A stretch of 64,000 nt of DNA from Ornithodoros turicata. Taxonomy: Eukaryota > Arthropoda > Arachnida > Ixodida > Argasidae. How positions within the stretch are numbered: position 1 is the first letter of the stretch; each line of letters starts with the position of its first letter. A program made the translations under genes and the position numbers. Shown here one piece after another: positions 11,866 through 25,207 of this stretch. Below the pieces are notes generated by a model, which searched no databases, was not told the DNA's origin, and worked only from the letters and a program-made list of their open reading frames with translations. The stretch spans positions 12,160,052 through 12,224,051 of the forward strand of contig NC_088209.1 of the NCBI RefSeq assembly GCF_037126465.1. Reading direction: 5' to 3'.

Positions 11866-14865
11866 CAACAGTAGACTAATTTGCCCTAAATTTCCCACTC
11901 GGTTGAGAGGAGCAGGAACCCAGAGATTCCCTCCGCAGTGACAACAGTGGACTAATTTGCCCTAAATTTCCCACTGTTGAGAGGAGCAGGAACCCAGGAG
12001 CCCAGAGATTCCCTCCGCAGTGACAACAGTGGACTAATTTGCCCAAGATTTCCCACTGTTGAGAGCAGCAGGAACCCAGAGATTCCCTCCGCGGTGACAA
12101 CAGTGGACTAATTGCCCTAAATTTCCCACTGTTGAGAGGAGCAGGAACCCAGAGATTCCCTCCGCAGTGACAACAGTGGACTAATTTGCCCTAGATTTCC
12201 CACTGTTGAGAGGAGCAGGAACCCAGAGATTCCCTCCACAGTGACAACAGTGGACTAATTTGCCCTAAATTTCCCACTGTTGAGAAGAGCAGGAACCCAA
12301 AGATTCCCTCCGCAGTGACAACAGTGGACTAATTTGCCCTAAATTTCCCACTGTTGAGAGGAGCAGGAACCCAGAGATTCCCTCCGCAGTGACAACAGTA
12401 GACTAATTTGCCCTAAATTTCCCACTCGGTTGAGAGGAGCAGGAACCCAGAGATTCCCTCCGCAGTGACAACAGTGGACTAATTTGCCCTAAATTTCCCA
12501 CTGTTGAGAGGAGCAGGAACGCAGGAGCCCAGAGATTCCCTCCGCAGTGACAACAGTGGACTAATTTGCCCAAGATTTCCCACTGTTGAGAGCAGCAGGA
12601 ACCCAGAGATTCCCTCCGCGGTGACAACAGTGGACTAATTGCCCTAAATTTCCCACTGTTGAGAGGAGCAGGAACCCAGAGATTCCCTCCGCAGTGACAA
12701 CAGTGGACTAATTTGCCCTAGATTTCCCACTGTTGAGAGGAGCAGGAACCCAGAGATTCCCTCCACAGTGACAACAGTGGACTAATTTGCCCTAAATTTC
12801 CCACTGTTGAGAGGAGCAGGAACGCAGAGATTCCCTCCGCAGTGACAGCAGTGCACTAATTTGCCCTAGATTTCCAACGGTTTGAGAGGAGCAGGAACCC
12901 AGAGATTCCCTCCGCAGTGACAACAGTGGACTAATTTGCCCTAGATTTCCCACTGTTGAGAGGAGCAGGAACCCAGAGATTCCCTCCGCAGTGACAACAG
13001 TGGACTAATTTGCCCTAAATTTCCCACTGTTGAGAGGAGCACAAACCCAGAGATTCCCTCTGCAGTGACAACAGTCGACTAATTTGTCCTAGATTTCCCA
13101 CTGTCCAGAGGAGCAGGAACCCAGAGATTCCCTCCGCAGTGACAACAGTGGACTAATTTGCCCAAGATTTCCCACTGTTGAGAGCAGCAGGAACCCAAAG
13201 ATTCCCTCCGCAGTGACAACAGTAGACTAATTTGCCCTAAATTTCCCACTCGGTTGAGAGGAGCAGGAACACAGAGATTCCCTCCGCAGTGACAACAGTG
13301 GACTAATTTGCCCAAGATTTCCCACTGTTGAGAGGAGCAGGAACCCAGAGATTCCCTCCGCAGTGACAACAGTGGACTAATTTGCCCGAGATTTCCCACT
13401 GTTGAGAGGAGCAGAACCCAGAGATTCCCTCCGCAGTGATAACAGTGGACTAATTTGCCCTAAATTTCCCACTGTTCAGAGGAGCAGGAACCCAGAGATT
13501 CCCTCCGAAGTGACAACAGTGGACTAATTTGCCCTAAATTTCCCACTGTTGAGAGGAGCAGGAACGCAGAGATTCCCTCCGCAGTGACAGCAGTGCACTA
13601 ATTTGCCCTAGGTTTCCCACTGTTGAGAGGAGCAGGAACCCAGAGATTCCCTCCGCAGTGACAACAGTGGACTAATTTGCCCTAAATTTCTCACTGTTGA
13701 GAGGAGCACGAACCCAGAGATTCCCTCCGCAGTGACAACAGTCGACTAATTTGTCCTAGATTTCCCACGGTTGAGAGGAGCAGGAACCCAGAGATTCCCT
13801 CCGCAGTGACAACAGTGGACTAATTTGCCCTAGATTTCCCACAGTCCAGAGGAGCAGGAACCCAGAGATTCCCTCCGCAGTGACAACAGTAGACTAATTT
13901 GCCCTAAATTTCCCACTCGGTTGAGCGGAGCAGGAACCCAGAGATTCCCTCTGCAGTGACAACAGTGGACTAATTTGCCCGAGATTTCCCACTGTTGAGA
14001 GGAGCAGGAACCCAGAGATTCCCTCCGGAGTGACAACAGTGGACTAATTTGCCCTAAATTTCCCACTGTTGAGAGGAGCAGGAACCCAGAGATTCCCTCC
14101 GCAGTGACAAGAGTGCACTAATTTGCCCTAGATTTCCCACTGTTGAGAGGAGCACGAACCCAGAGATTCCCTCCGCAGTGACAACAGTGGACTAATTTGC
14201 CCTAAATTTCCCACTGTTGAGAGGAGCAGGAACCCAGAGATTCCCTCCGCAATGACAACAGTGGACTAATTTGCCCTAAATTTCCCACTGTTGAGAGGAG
14301 CAGGAACCCAGAGATTCCCTCCGCAGTGACAACAGTGGACTAATTTGCCCTAAATTTCCCACTGTTGAGAGGAGCAGGAACCCAGAGATTCCCTCCGAAG
14401 TGACAACAGTGGACTAATTTGCCCTAAATTTCCCACTGTTGAGAGGAGCAGGAACGCAGAGATTCCCTCCGCAGTGACAGCAGTGCACTAATTTGCCCTA
14501 GATTTCCCACTGTTGAGAGGAGCAGGAACCCAGAGATTCCCTCCGCAGTGACAACAATGGACTAATTTGCCCTAAATTTCCCACTGTTGAGAGGAGCAGG
14601 AACCCAGAGATTCCCTCCGCAGTGACAACAGTCGACTAATTTGTCCTAGATTTCCCACGGTTGAGAGGAGCAGGAACGCAGAGATTCCCTCCGCTTTGAC
14701 AGCAGTGCACTAATTTGCCCTAGATTTCCCACTGTTGAGAGGAGCAGGAACCCAGAGATTCCCTGCGCAGTGACAACAGTGGACTAATTTGCCCTAAATT
14801 TCCCACTGTTGAGAGGAGCAGGAACCCAGAGATTCCCTCCGCAGTGACAACAGTGGACTAATTTG
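10640..14865. repeat. 4.46-kb-offset satellite duplication, copy 1
   Basis: Marker variants recur at a constant offset of 4460 bp: for example GCAGAACTTAGAGATTCTC near 10876 and again near 15336, and the CCAGGAGCCCAGAG insertion near 11996 and again near 16456. The match begins about 10640 and ends about 14865, where a monomer reads CCTAGATTT in one copy and CCTAAATTT in the other. Confidence 0.88.
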
Positions 14866-14964
14866 CCCTAGATTTCCCACTGTTGAGAGGAGCAGGAACC
14901 CAGAGATTCCCTGCGCAGTGACAACAGTGGACTAATTTGCCCTAAATTTCCCACTGTTGAGAGG

Positions 14965-15115
14965 AGCAGGAACCAAGAGATTCCCTCCGCAGTGACAACA
15001 GTGGACCAATTGTCCTAAATTTCCCACTGTTGAGAGGAGCAGGAACCCAGAGATTCCCTCCGCAGTGACAACAGTGGACTAATTGCTCTAAATTTCCCAC
15101 TGTTGAGAGGAGCAG
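14965..15115. repeat. patch of the 73-bp left-domain monomers inside the 74-bp domain
   Basis: The sequence GGAACCAAGAGATTCCCTCC followed by GGACCAATTGTCCTAAATTT and CTAATTGCTCTAAATTT is otherwise found, in the same order, only at about 8140-8340 at the right end of the left domain. It sits at the junction between the two 4.46-kb-offset copies. Confidence 0.82.
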
Positions 15116-18100
15116 GAACCCAGAGATTCCCTCCGCAGTGACAACAGTAGACTAATTTGCCCTAAATTTCCCACTCGGTTGAGAGGAGCAGGAACCCAGA
15201 GATTCCCTCCGCAGTGACAACAGTGGACTAATTTGTCCTAGATTTCCCACGGTTGACAGGAGCAGGAACCCAGAGATTCCCTCCGCAGTGACAACGGTGG
15301 ACTAATTTGCCCTAGATTTCCCACTGTTGAGAGGAGCAGAACTTAGAGATTCTCTCCGCAGCGACAACAGTGGACGAATTGCCCTAAATTTCCCACTGTT
15401 CAGAGGAGCAGGAACCCAGAGATTCCCTCCGCAGTGACAACAGTGGACTAATTTGCCCTAAATTTCCCACAGTTGAGAGGAGCAGGAACCCAGAGATTCC
15501 CTCCGCAGTGACAACAGTGGACTAATTTGCCCTAAATTTTCCACTGTTGAGAGGAGCAGGAACCCAGAGATTCCCTCCGCAATGACAACAGTGGACTAAT
15601 TTGCCCTAAATTTCCCACTGTTGAGAGGAGCAGGAACCCAGAGATTCCCTCCGCAGTGACAACAGTGGACTAATTTGCCCTAAATTTCCCACTGTTGAGA
15701 GGAGCAGGAACCCAGAGATTCCCTCCGAAGTGACAACAGTGGACTAATTTGCCCTAAATTTCCCACTGTTGAGAGGAGCAGGAACGCAGAGATTCCCTCC
15801 GCAGTGACAGCAGTGCACTAATTTGCCCTAGATTTCCCACTGTTGAGAGGAGCAGGAACCCAGAGATTCCCTCCGCAGTGACAACAGTGGACTAATTTGC
15901 CCTAAATTTCCCACTGTTGAGAGGAGCAGGAACCCAGAGATTCCCTCCGCAGTGACAACAGTCGACTAATTTGTCCTAGATTTCCCACGGTTGAGAGGAG
16001 CAGGAACGCAGAGATTCCCTCCGCTTTGACAGCAGTGCACTAATTTGCCCTAGATTTCCCACTGTTGAGAGGAGCAGGAACCCAGAGATTCCCTGCGCAG
16101 TGACAACAGTGGACTAATTTGCCCTAAATTTCCCACTGTTGAGAGGAGCAGGAACCCAGAGATTCCCTCCGCAGTGACAACAGTGGACTAATTTGCCCTA
16201 AATTTCCCACTGTTGAGAAGAGCAGGAACCCAAAGATTCCCTCCGCAGTGACAACAGTGGACTAATTTGCCCTAAATTTCCCACTGTTGAGAGGAGCAGG
16301 AACCCAGAGATTCCCTCCGCAGTGACAACAGTAGACTAATTTGCCCTAAATTTCCCACTCGGTTGAGAGGAGCAGGAACCCAGAGATTCCCTCCGCAGTG
16401 ACAACAGTGGACTAATTTGCCCTAAATTTCCCACTGTTGAGAGGAGCAGGAACCCAGGAGCCCAGAGATTCCCTCCGCAGTGACAACAGTGGACTAATTT
16501 GCCCAAGATTTCCCACTGTTGAGAGCAGCAGGAACCCAGAGATTCCCTCCGCGGTGACAACAGTGGACTAATTGCCCTAAATTTCCCACTGTTGAGAGGA
16601 GCAGGAACCCAGAGATTCCCTCCGCAGTGACAACAGTGGACTAATTTGCCCTAGATTTCCCACTGTTGAGAGGAGCAGGAACCCAGAGATTCCCTCCACA
16701 GTGACAACAGTGGACTAATTTGCCCTAAATTTCCCACTGTTGAGAAGAGCAGGAACCCAAAGATTCCCTCCGCAGTGACAACAGTGGACTAATTTGCCCT
16801 AAATTTCCCACTGTTGAGAGGAGCAGGAACCCAGAGATTCCCTCCGCAGTGACAACAGTAGACTAATTTGCCCTAAATTTCCCACTCGGTTGAGAGGAGC
16901 AGGAACCCAGAGATTCCCTCCGCAGTGACAACAGTGGACTAATTTGCCCTAAATTTCCCACTGTTGAGAGGAGCAGGAACGCAGGAGCCCAGAGATTCCC
17001 TCCGCAGTGACAACAGTGGACTAATTTGCCCAAGATTTCCCACTGTTGAGAGCAGCAGGAACCCAGAGATTCCCTCCGCGGTGACAACAGTGGACTAATT
17101 GCCCTAAATTTCCCACTGTTGAGAGGAGCAGGAACCCAGAGATTCCCTCCGCAGTGACAACAGTGGACTAATTTGCCCTAGATTTCCCACTGTTGAGAGG
17201 AGCAGGAACCCAGAGATTCCCTCCACAGTGACAACAGTGGACTAATTTGCCCTAAATTTCCCACTGTTGAGAGGAGCAGGAACGCAGAGATTCCCTCCGC
17301 AGTGACAGCAGTGCACTAATTTGCCCTAGATTTCCAACGGTTTGAGAGGAGCAGGAACCCAGAGATTCCCTCCGCAGTGACAACAGTGGACTAATTTGCC
17401 CTAGATTTCCCACTGTTGAGAGGAGCAGGAACCCAGAGATTCCCTCCGCAGTGACAACAGTGGACTAATTTGCCCTAAATTTCCCACTGTTGAGAGGAGC
17501 ACAAACCCAGAGATTCCCTCTGCAGTGACAACAGTCGACTAATTTGTCCTAGATTTCCCACTGTCCAGAGGAGCAGGAACCCAGAGATTCCCTCCGCAGT
17601 GACAACAGTGGACTAATTTGCCCAAGATTTCCCACTGTTGAGAGCAGCAGGAACCCAAAGATTCCCTCCGCAGTGACAACAGTAGACTAATTTGCCCTAA
17701 ATTTCCCACTCGGTTGAGAGGAGCAGGAACACAGAGATTCCCTCCGCAGTGACAACAGTGGACTAATTTGCCCAAGATTTCCCACTGTTGAGAGGAGCAG
17801 GAACCCAGAGATTCCCTCCGCAGTGACAACAGTGGACTAATTTGCCCGAGATTTCCCACTGTTGAGAGGAGCAGAACCCAGAGATTCCCTCCGCAGTGAT
17901 AACAGTGGACTAATTTGCCCTAAATTTCCCACTGTTCAGAGGAGCAGGAACCCAGAGATTCCCTCCGAAGTGACAACAGTGGACTAATTTGCCCTAAATT
18001 TCCCACTGTTGAGAGGAGCAGGAACGCAGAGATTCCCTCCGCAGTGACAGCAGTGCACTAATTTGCCCTAGGTTTCCCACTGTTGAGAGGAGCAGGAACC

Positions 18101-19325
18101 CAGAGATTCCCTCCGCAGTGACAACAGTGGACTAATTTGCCCTAAATTTCTCACTGTTGAGAGGAGCACGAACCCAGAGATTCCCTCCGCAGTGACAACA
18201 GTCGACTAATTTGTCCTAGATTTCCCACGGTTGAGAGGAGCAGGAACCCAGAGATTCCCTCCGCAGTGACAACAGTGGACTAATTTGCCCTAGATTTCCC
18301 ACAGTCCAGAGGAGCAGGAACCCAGAGATTCCCTCCGCAGTGACAACAGTAGACTAATTTGCCCTAAATTTCCCACTCGGTTGAGCGGAGCAGGAACCCA
18401 GAGATTCCCTCTGCAGTGACAACAGTGGACTAATTTGCCCGAGATTTCCCACTGTTGAGAGGAGCAGGAACCCAGAGATTCCCTCCGGAGTGACAACAGT
18501 GGACTAATTTGCCCTAAATTTCCCACTGTTGAGAGGAGCAGGAACCCAGAGATTCCCTCCGCAGTGACAAGAGTGCACTAATTTGCCCTAGATTTCCCAC
18601 TGTTGAGAGGAGCACGAACCCAGAGATTCCCTCCGCAGTGACAACAGTGGACTAATTTGCCCTAAATTTCCCACTGTTGAGAGGAGCAGGAACCCAGAGA
18701 TTCCCTCCGCAATGACAACAGTGGACTAATTTGCCCTAAATTTCCCACTGTTGAGAGGAGCAGGAACCCAGAGATTCCCTCCGCAGTGACAACAGTGGAC
18801 TAATTTGCCCTAAATTTCCCACTGTTGAGAGGAGCAGGAACCCAGAGATTCCCTCCGAAGTGACAACAGTGGACTAATTTGCCCTAAATTTCCCACTGTT
18901 GAGAGGAGCAGGAACGCAGAGATTCCCTCCGCAGTGACAGCAGTGCACTAATTTGCCCTAGATTTCCCACTGTTGAGAGGAGCAGGAACCCAGAGATTCC
19001 CTCCGCAGTGACAACAATGGACTAATTTGCCCTAAATTTCCCACTGTTGAGAGGAGCAGGAACCCAGAGATTCCCTCCGCAGTGACAACAGTCGACTAAT
19101 TTGTCCTAGATTTCCCACGGTTGAGAGGAGCAGGAACGCAGAGATTCCCTCCGCTTTGACAGCAGTGCACTAATTTGCCCTAGATTTCCCACTGTTGAGA
19201 GGAGCAGGAACCCAGAGATTCCCTGCGCAGTGACAACAGTGGACTAATTTGCCCTAAATTTCCCACTGTTGAGAGGAGCAGGAACCCAGAGATTCCCTCC
19301 GCAGTGACAACAGTGGACTAATTTG
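15100..19325. repeat. 4.46-kb-offset satellite duplication, copy 2
   Basis: Second copy of the block starting at about 10640, virtually identical over about 4.2 kb, including rare variants such as CCAACGGTTTGAGAGG (near 12871 and 17331) and GCACAAACCCAG (near 13040 and 17500). Confidence 0.88.
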
Positions 19326-20512
19326 CCCTAAATTTCCCACTGTTGAGAGGAGCAGGAACCCAAAGATTCCCTCCGCAGTGACAACAGTGGACTAATTTGC
19401 CCTAAATTTCCCACTGTTGAGAGGAGCAGGAACCCAGAGATTCCCTCCGCAGTGACAACAGTAGACTAATTTGCCCTAAATTTCCCACTCGGTTGAGAGG
19501 AGCAGGAACCCAGAGATTCCCTCCGCAGTGACAACAGTGGACTAATTTGCCCTAAATATCCCACTGTTTAGAGGAGCAGGAAACCAGGAGCCCAGAGATT
19601 CCCTCCGCAGTGACAACAGTGGACTAATTTGTCCAAGATTTCCCACTGTTGAAAGCAGCAGGAACCCAGAGATTCCCTCCGCAGTGACAACAGTGGACTA
19701 ATTGCCCTAAATTTCCCACTGTTGAGAGGAGCAGGAACCCAGAGATTCCCTCCGCAGTGACAACAGTGGACTAATTTGCCCTAGATTTCCCACTGTTGAG
19801 AGGAGCAGGAACCCAGAGATTCCCTCCACAGTGACAACAGTGGACTAATTTGCCCTAAATTTCCCACTGTTGAGAGGAGCAGGAACCCAGAGATTCCCTC
19901 CGAAGTGACAACAGTGGACTAATTTGCCCAAGATTTCCCACTGTTGAGAGGAGCAGGAACGCAGAGATTCCCTCCGCAGTGACAGCAGTGCACTAATTTG
20001 CCCTAGATTTCCAACGGTTTGAGAGGAGCAGGAACCCAGAGATTCCCTCCGCAGTGACAACAGTGGACTAATTTGCCCTAGATTTCCCACTGTTGAGAGG
20101 AGCAGGAACCCAGAGATTCCCTCCGCAGTGACAACAGTGGACGAATTTGCCCTAAATTTCCCACTGTTGAGAGGAGCACAAACCCAGAGATTCCCTCTGC
20201 AGTGACAACAGTCGACTAATTTGTCCTAGATTTCCCACTGTCCAGAGGAGCAGGAACCCAGAGATTCCCTCCGCAGTGACAACAGTGGACTAATTTGCCC
20301 AAGATTTCCCACTGTTGAGAGCAGCAGGAACCCAGAGATTCCCTCCGCAGTGACAACAGTAGACTAATTTGCCCTAAATTTCCCACTCGGTTGAGAGGAG
20401 CAGGAACACAGAGATTCCCTCCGCAGTGACAACAGTGGACTAATTTGCCCAAGATGTCCCACTGTTGAGAGGAGCAGGAACCCAGAGATTCCCTCCGCAG
20501 TGACAACAGTGG
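18650..20512. repeat. 1.86-kb satellite duplication, copy 1
   Basis: Variants such as GCAATGACAACAG (near 18711), ACAACAATGGAC (near 19011), CTAAATATCCCACTGTTTAG (near 19552) and AAGATGTCCCAC (near 20452) recur 1862 bp further right. Confidence 0.85.
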
Positions 20513-22375
20513 ACTAATTTGCCCTAAATTTCCCACTGTTGAGAGGAGCAGGAACCCAGAGATTCCCTCCGCAATGACAACAGTGGACTAATTTGCCCTA
20601 AATTTCCCACTGTTGAGAGGAGCAGGAACCCAGAGATTCCCTCCGCAGTGACAACAGTGGACTAATTTGCCCTAAATTTCCCACTGTTGAGAGGAGCAGG
20701 AACCCAGAGATTCCCTCCGAAGTGACAAAGGTGGACTAATTTGCCCTAAATTTCCCACTGTTGAGAGGAGCAGGAACGCAGAGATTCCCTCCGCAGTGAC
20801 AGCAGTGCACTAATTTGCCCTAGATTTCCCACTGTTGAGAGGAGCAGGAACCCAGAGATTCCCTCTGCAGTGACAACAATGGACTAATTTGCCCTAAATT
20901 TCCCACTGTTGAGAGGAGCAGGAACCCAGAGATTCCCTCCGCAGTGACAACAGTCGACTAATTTGTCCTAGATTTCCCACGGTTGAGAGGAGCAGGAACG
21001 CAGAGATTCCCTCCGCTTTGACAGCAGTGCACTAATTTGCCCTAGATTTCCCACTGTTGAGAGGAGCAGGAACCCAGAGATTCCCTGCGCAGTGACAACA
21101 GTGGACTAATTTGCCCTAAATTTCCCACTGTTGAGAGGAGCAGGAACCCAGAGATTCCCTCCGCAGTGACAACAGTGGACTAATTTGCCCTAAATTTCCC
21201 ACTGTTGAGAGGAGCAGGAACCCAAAGATTCCCTCCGCAGTGACAACAGTGGACTAATTTGCCCTAAATTTCCCACTGTTGAGAGGAGCAGGAACCCAGA
21301 GATTCCCTCCGCAGTGACAACAGTAGACTAATTTGCCCTAAATTTCCCACTCGGTTGAGAGGAGCAGGAACCCAGAGATTCCCTCCGCAGTGACAACAGT
21401 GGACTAATTTGCCCTAAATATCCCACTGTTTAGAGGAGCAGGAAACCAGGAGCCCAGAGATTCCCTCCGCAGTGACAACAGTGGACTAATTTGTCCAAGA
21501 TTTCCCACTGTTGAAAGCAGCAGGAACCCAGAGATTCCCTCCGCAGTGACAACAGTGGACTAATTGCCCTAAATTTCCCACTGTTGAGAGGAGCAGGAAC
21601 CCAGAGATTCCCTCCGCAGTGACAACAGTGGACTAATTTGCCCTAGATTTCCCACTGTTGAGAGGAGCTGGAACCCAGAGATTCCCTCCACAGTGACAAC
21701 AGTGGACTAATTTGCCCTAAATTTCCCACTGTTGAGAGGAGCAGGAACCCAGAGATTCCCTCCGAAGTGACAACAGTGGACTAATTTGCCCTAGATTTCC
21801 CACTGTTGAGAGGAGCAGGAACGCAGAGATTCCCTCCGCAGTGACAGCAGTGCACTAATTTGCCCTAGATTTCCAACGGTTTGAGAGGAGCAGGAACCCA
21901 GAGATTCCCTCCGCAGTGACAACAGTGGACTAATTTGCCCTAGATTTCCCACTGTTGAGAGGAGCAGGAACCCAGAGATTCCCTCCGCAGTGACAACAGT
22001 GGACGAATTTGCCCTAAATTTCCCACTGTTGAGAGGAGCACAAACCCAGAGATTCCCTCTGCAGTGACAACAGTCGACTAATTTGTCCTAGATTTCCCAC
22101 TGTCCAGAGGAGCAGGAACCCAGAGATTCCCTCCGCAGTGACAACAGTGGACTAATTTGCCCAAGATTTCCCACTGTTGAGAGCAGCAGGAACCCAGAGA
22201 TTCCCTCCGCAGTGACAACAGTAGACTAATTTGCCCTAAATTTCCCACTCGGTTGAGAGGAGCAGGAACACAGAGATTCCCTCCGCAGTGACAACAGTGG
22301 ACTAATTTGCCCAAGATGTCCCACTGTTGAGAGGAGCAGGAACCCAGAGATTCCCTCCGCAGTGACAACAGTGGA
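20513..22375. repeat. 1.86-kb satellite duplication, copy 2
   Basis: Right-hand copy of the preceding block. It ends at a small deletion (GTGGACTACCCGAGATTTCC near 22372) that removes ATTTG from a monomer and marks the junction. Confidence 0.85.
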
Positions 22376-24604
22376 CTACCCGAGATTTCCCACTGTTGAG
22401 AGGAGCAGAACCCAGAGATTCCCTCCGCAGTGATAACAGTGGACTAATTTGCCCTAAATTTCCCACTGTTCAGAGGAGCAGGAACCCAGAGATTCCCTCC
22501 GCAGTGACAACAGTGGACTAATTTGCCCTAAATTTCCCACTGTTGAGAGGAGCAGGAACCCAGAGATTCCCTCCGCAGTGACAACAGTGGACTAATTTGC
22601 CCTAAATTTCTCACTGTTGAGAGGAGCAGGAACCCAGAGATTCCCTCCGCAGTGACAACAGTGGACTAATTTGCCCTAGATTTCCCACTGTTGAGAGGAG
22701 CAGGAACCCAGAGATTCCCTCCGCAGTGACAAGAGTGCACTAATTTGCCCTAGATTTCCCACTGTTGAGAGGAGTAGGAACCCAGAGATTCCCTCCGCAG
22801 TGACAACAGTGGACTAATTGCCCTAAATTTCCCACTGTTCAGAGGAGCAGGAACCCAGAGATTCCTTCCGCATTGACAACACTGGACTAATTTGCCCTAA
22901 ATTTCCCACTGTTGAGAGGAGCAGGAACCCAGGAACCCAGAGATTCCCTCCGCAGTGACAACAGTGGACTAATTTGCCCAAGATTTCCCACTGTTGAGAG
23001 CAGCAGGAACCCAGAGATTCCCTCCGCAGTGACAACAGTGGACTAATTGCCCTAAATTTCCCACTGTTGAGAGGAGCAGGAACCCAGAGATTCCCTCCGC
23101 AGTGACAACAGTGGACTAATTTGCCCTAGATTTCCCACTGTTGAGAGGAGCAGGAAGCCAGAGATTTCCTCCGCAGTGACAAAAGTGGACTAATTTGCCC
23201 TAGATTTCCCACTGTTGAGAGGAGCACGAACCCAGAGATTCCCTCCGCAGTGACAACAGTGGACTAATTTGCCCTAAATTTCCCACTGTTGAGAGGAGCA
23301 GGAACCCAGAGATTCCCTCCGCAATGACAACAGTGGACTAATTTGCCCTAAATTTCCCACTGTTGAGAGGAGCAGGAACCCAGAGATTCCCTCCGCAGTG
23401 ACAACAGTGGACTAATTTGCCCTAAATTTCCCACTGTTGAGAGGAGCAGGAACCCAGAGATTCCCTCCGAAGTGACAACAGTGGACTAATTTGTCCTAAA
23501 TTTCCCACTGTTGAGAGGAGCACGAATGCAGAGATTCCCTCCGCAGTGACAGCAGTGCACTAATTTGCCCTAGATTTCCCACTGTTGAGAGGAGCAGGAA
23601 CCCAGAGATTCCCTCCGCAGTGACAACAGTGGACTAATTTGCCCTAAATTTCCCACTGTTGAGAGGAGCAGGAACCCAGAGATTCCCTCCGCAGTGACAA
23701 CAGTCGACTAATTTGTCCCAGATTTCCCACGGTTGAGAGGAGCAGGAACGTAGAGATTCCCTCCGCTTTGACAGCAGTGCACTAATTTGCCCTAGATTTC
23801 CCACTGTTGAGAGGAGCAGGAACCCAGAGATTCCCTGCGCAGTGACAACAGTGGACTAATTTGCCCTAAATTTCCCACTGTTGAGAGGAGCAGGAACCCA
23901 GAGATTCCCTCCGCAGTGACAACAGTGGACTAATTTGCCCTAAATTTCCCACTGTTGAGAGGAGCAGGAACCCAAAGATTCCCTCCGCAGTGACAACAGT
24001 GGACTAATTTGCCCTAAATTTCCCACTGTTGAGAGGAGCAGGAACCCAGAGATTCCCTCCGCAGTGACAACAGTAGACTAATTTGCCCTAAATTTCCCAC
24101 TCGGTTGAGAGGAACAGGAACCCAGAGATTCCCTCCGCAGTGACAACAGTGGACTAATTTGCCCTAAATTTCCCACTGTTGAGAGGAGCAGGAACCCAGG
24201 AGCCCAGAGATTCCCTCCGCAGTGACAACAGTGGACTAATTTGCCCAAGATTTCCCACTGTTGAGAGCAGCAGGAACCCAGAGATTCCCTCCGCAGTGAC
24301 AACAGTGGACTAATTGCCCTAAATTTCCCACTGTTGAGAGGAGCAGGAACCCAGAGATTCCCTCCGCAGTGACAACAGTGGCCTACTTGCCCTAGATTTC
24401 CCACTGTTGAGAGGAGCAGGAACCCAGAGATTCCCTCCACAGTGACAACAGTGGACTAATTTGCCCTAGATTTCCCACTGTTGACAGGAGCAGGAACCCA
24501 GAGATTCCCTCCGCAGTGACAACGGTGGACTAATTTGCCCTAGATTTCCCACTGTTGAGAGGAGCAGAATCCAGAGATTCCCTCCGCAGTGACAACAGTG
24601 GAAC

Positions 24605-25207
24605 AGTGACAACAGCGACGACGACGACAACGACGACGACAACGACGACGACAACAACGACGACGACAACAACGACGGCGACGACGACGACGACAACGAC
24701 GACGACGACAACGACAACGACGACGACGTCGGCGACGACCACAACGACAGCGACAACGACGACGACGACAACGACGACGACAACGACAACGACGACAACA
24801 ACAACGACGGCGACGACGACGACGGCGACGACGACAACGACAACGACAACGACGGCGACGACAACAACAACAACGACAACAACAACGACGGCGACGACGA
24901 CGACGGCGACGGCGACGACAAAGACAACGACGACAAACACGACGACGACGACAACGACGACGACGACGACAACAACAACGACGACGACAACGACGACGAC
25001 AAAACAACAACAACGACGATAACAACAACAACAAAGAGCAACAACAACGAAGACAAGAACAACAACAAAGAACAACAACAACAAAGAACAACAACAAAGA
25101 ACAGCTCTTTCACACAATAATGTCAGACTTTACTCTGTTCAGAGTTTACTGCCCAACTGAAAATAAATAAATAAAAAAGAAAGATTAAATCCTAAAAAAA
25201 ATTAAAT
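24605..25207. repeat. ACG/ACA trinucleotide tract plus AT-rich tail, copy 2
   Basis: Second copy of the spacer at 8466, with the same entry sequence (GGAACAGTGACAACAGCGAC), the same AT-rich tail (CACACAATAATGTCAGAC) and the same exit junction. The tract is about 80 bp longer and the triplets are arranged differently, as expected from slippage after duplication. Confidence 0.9.
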
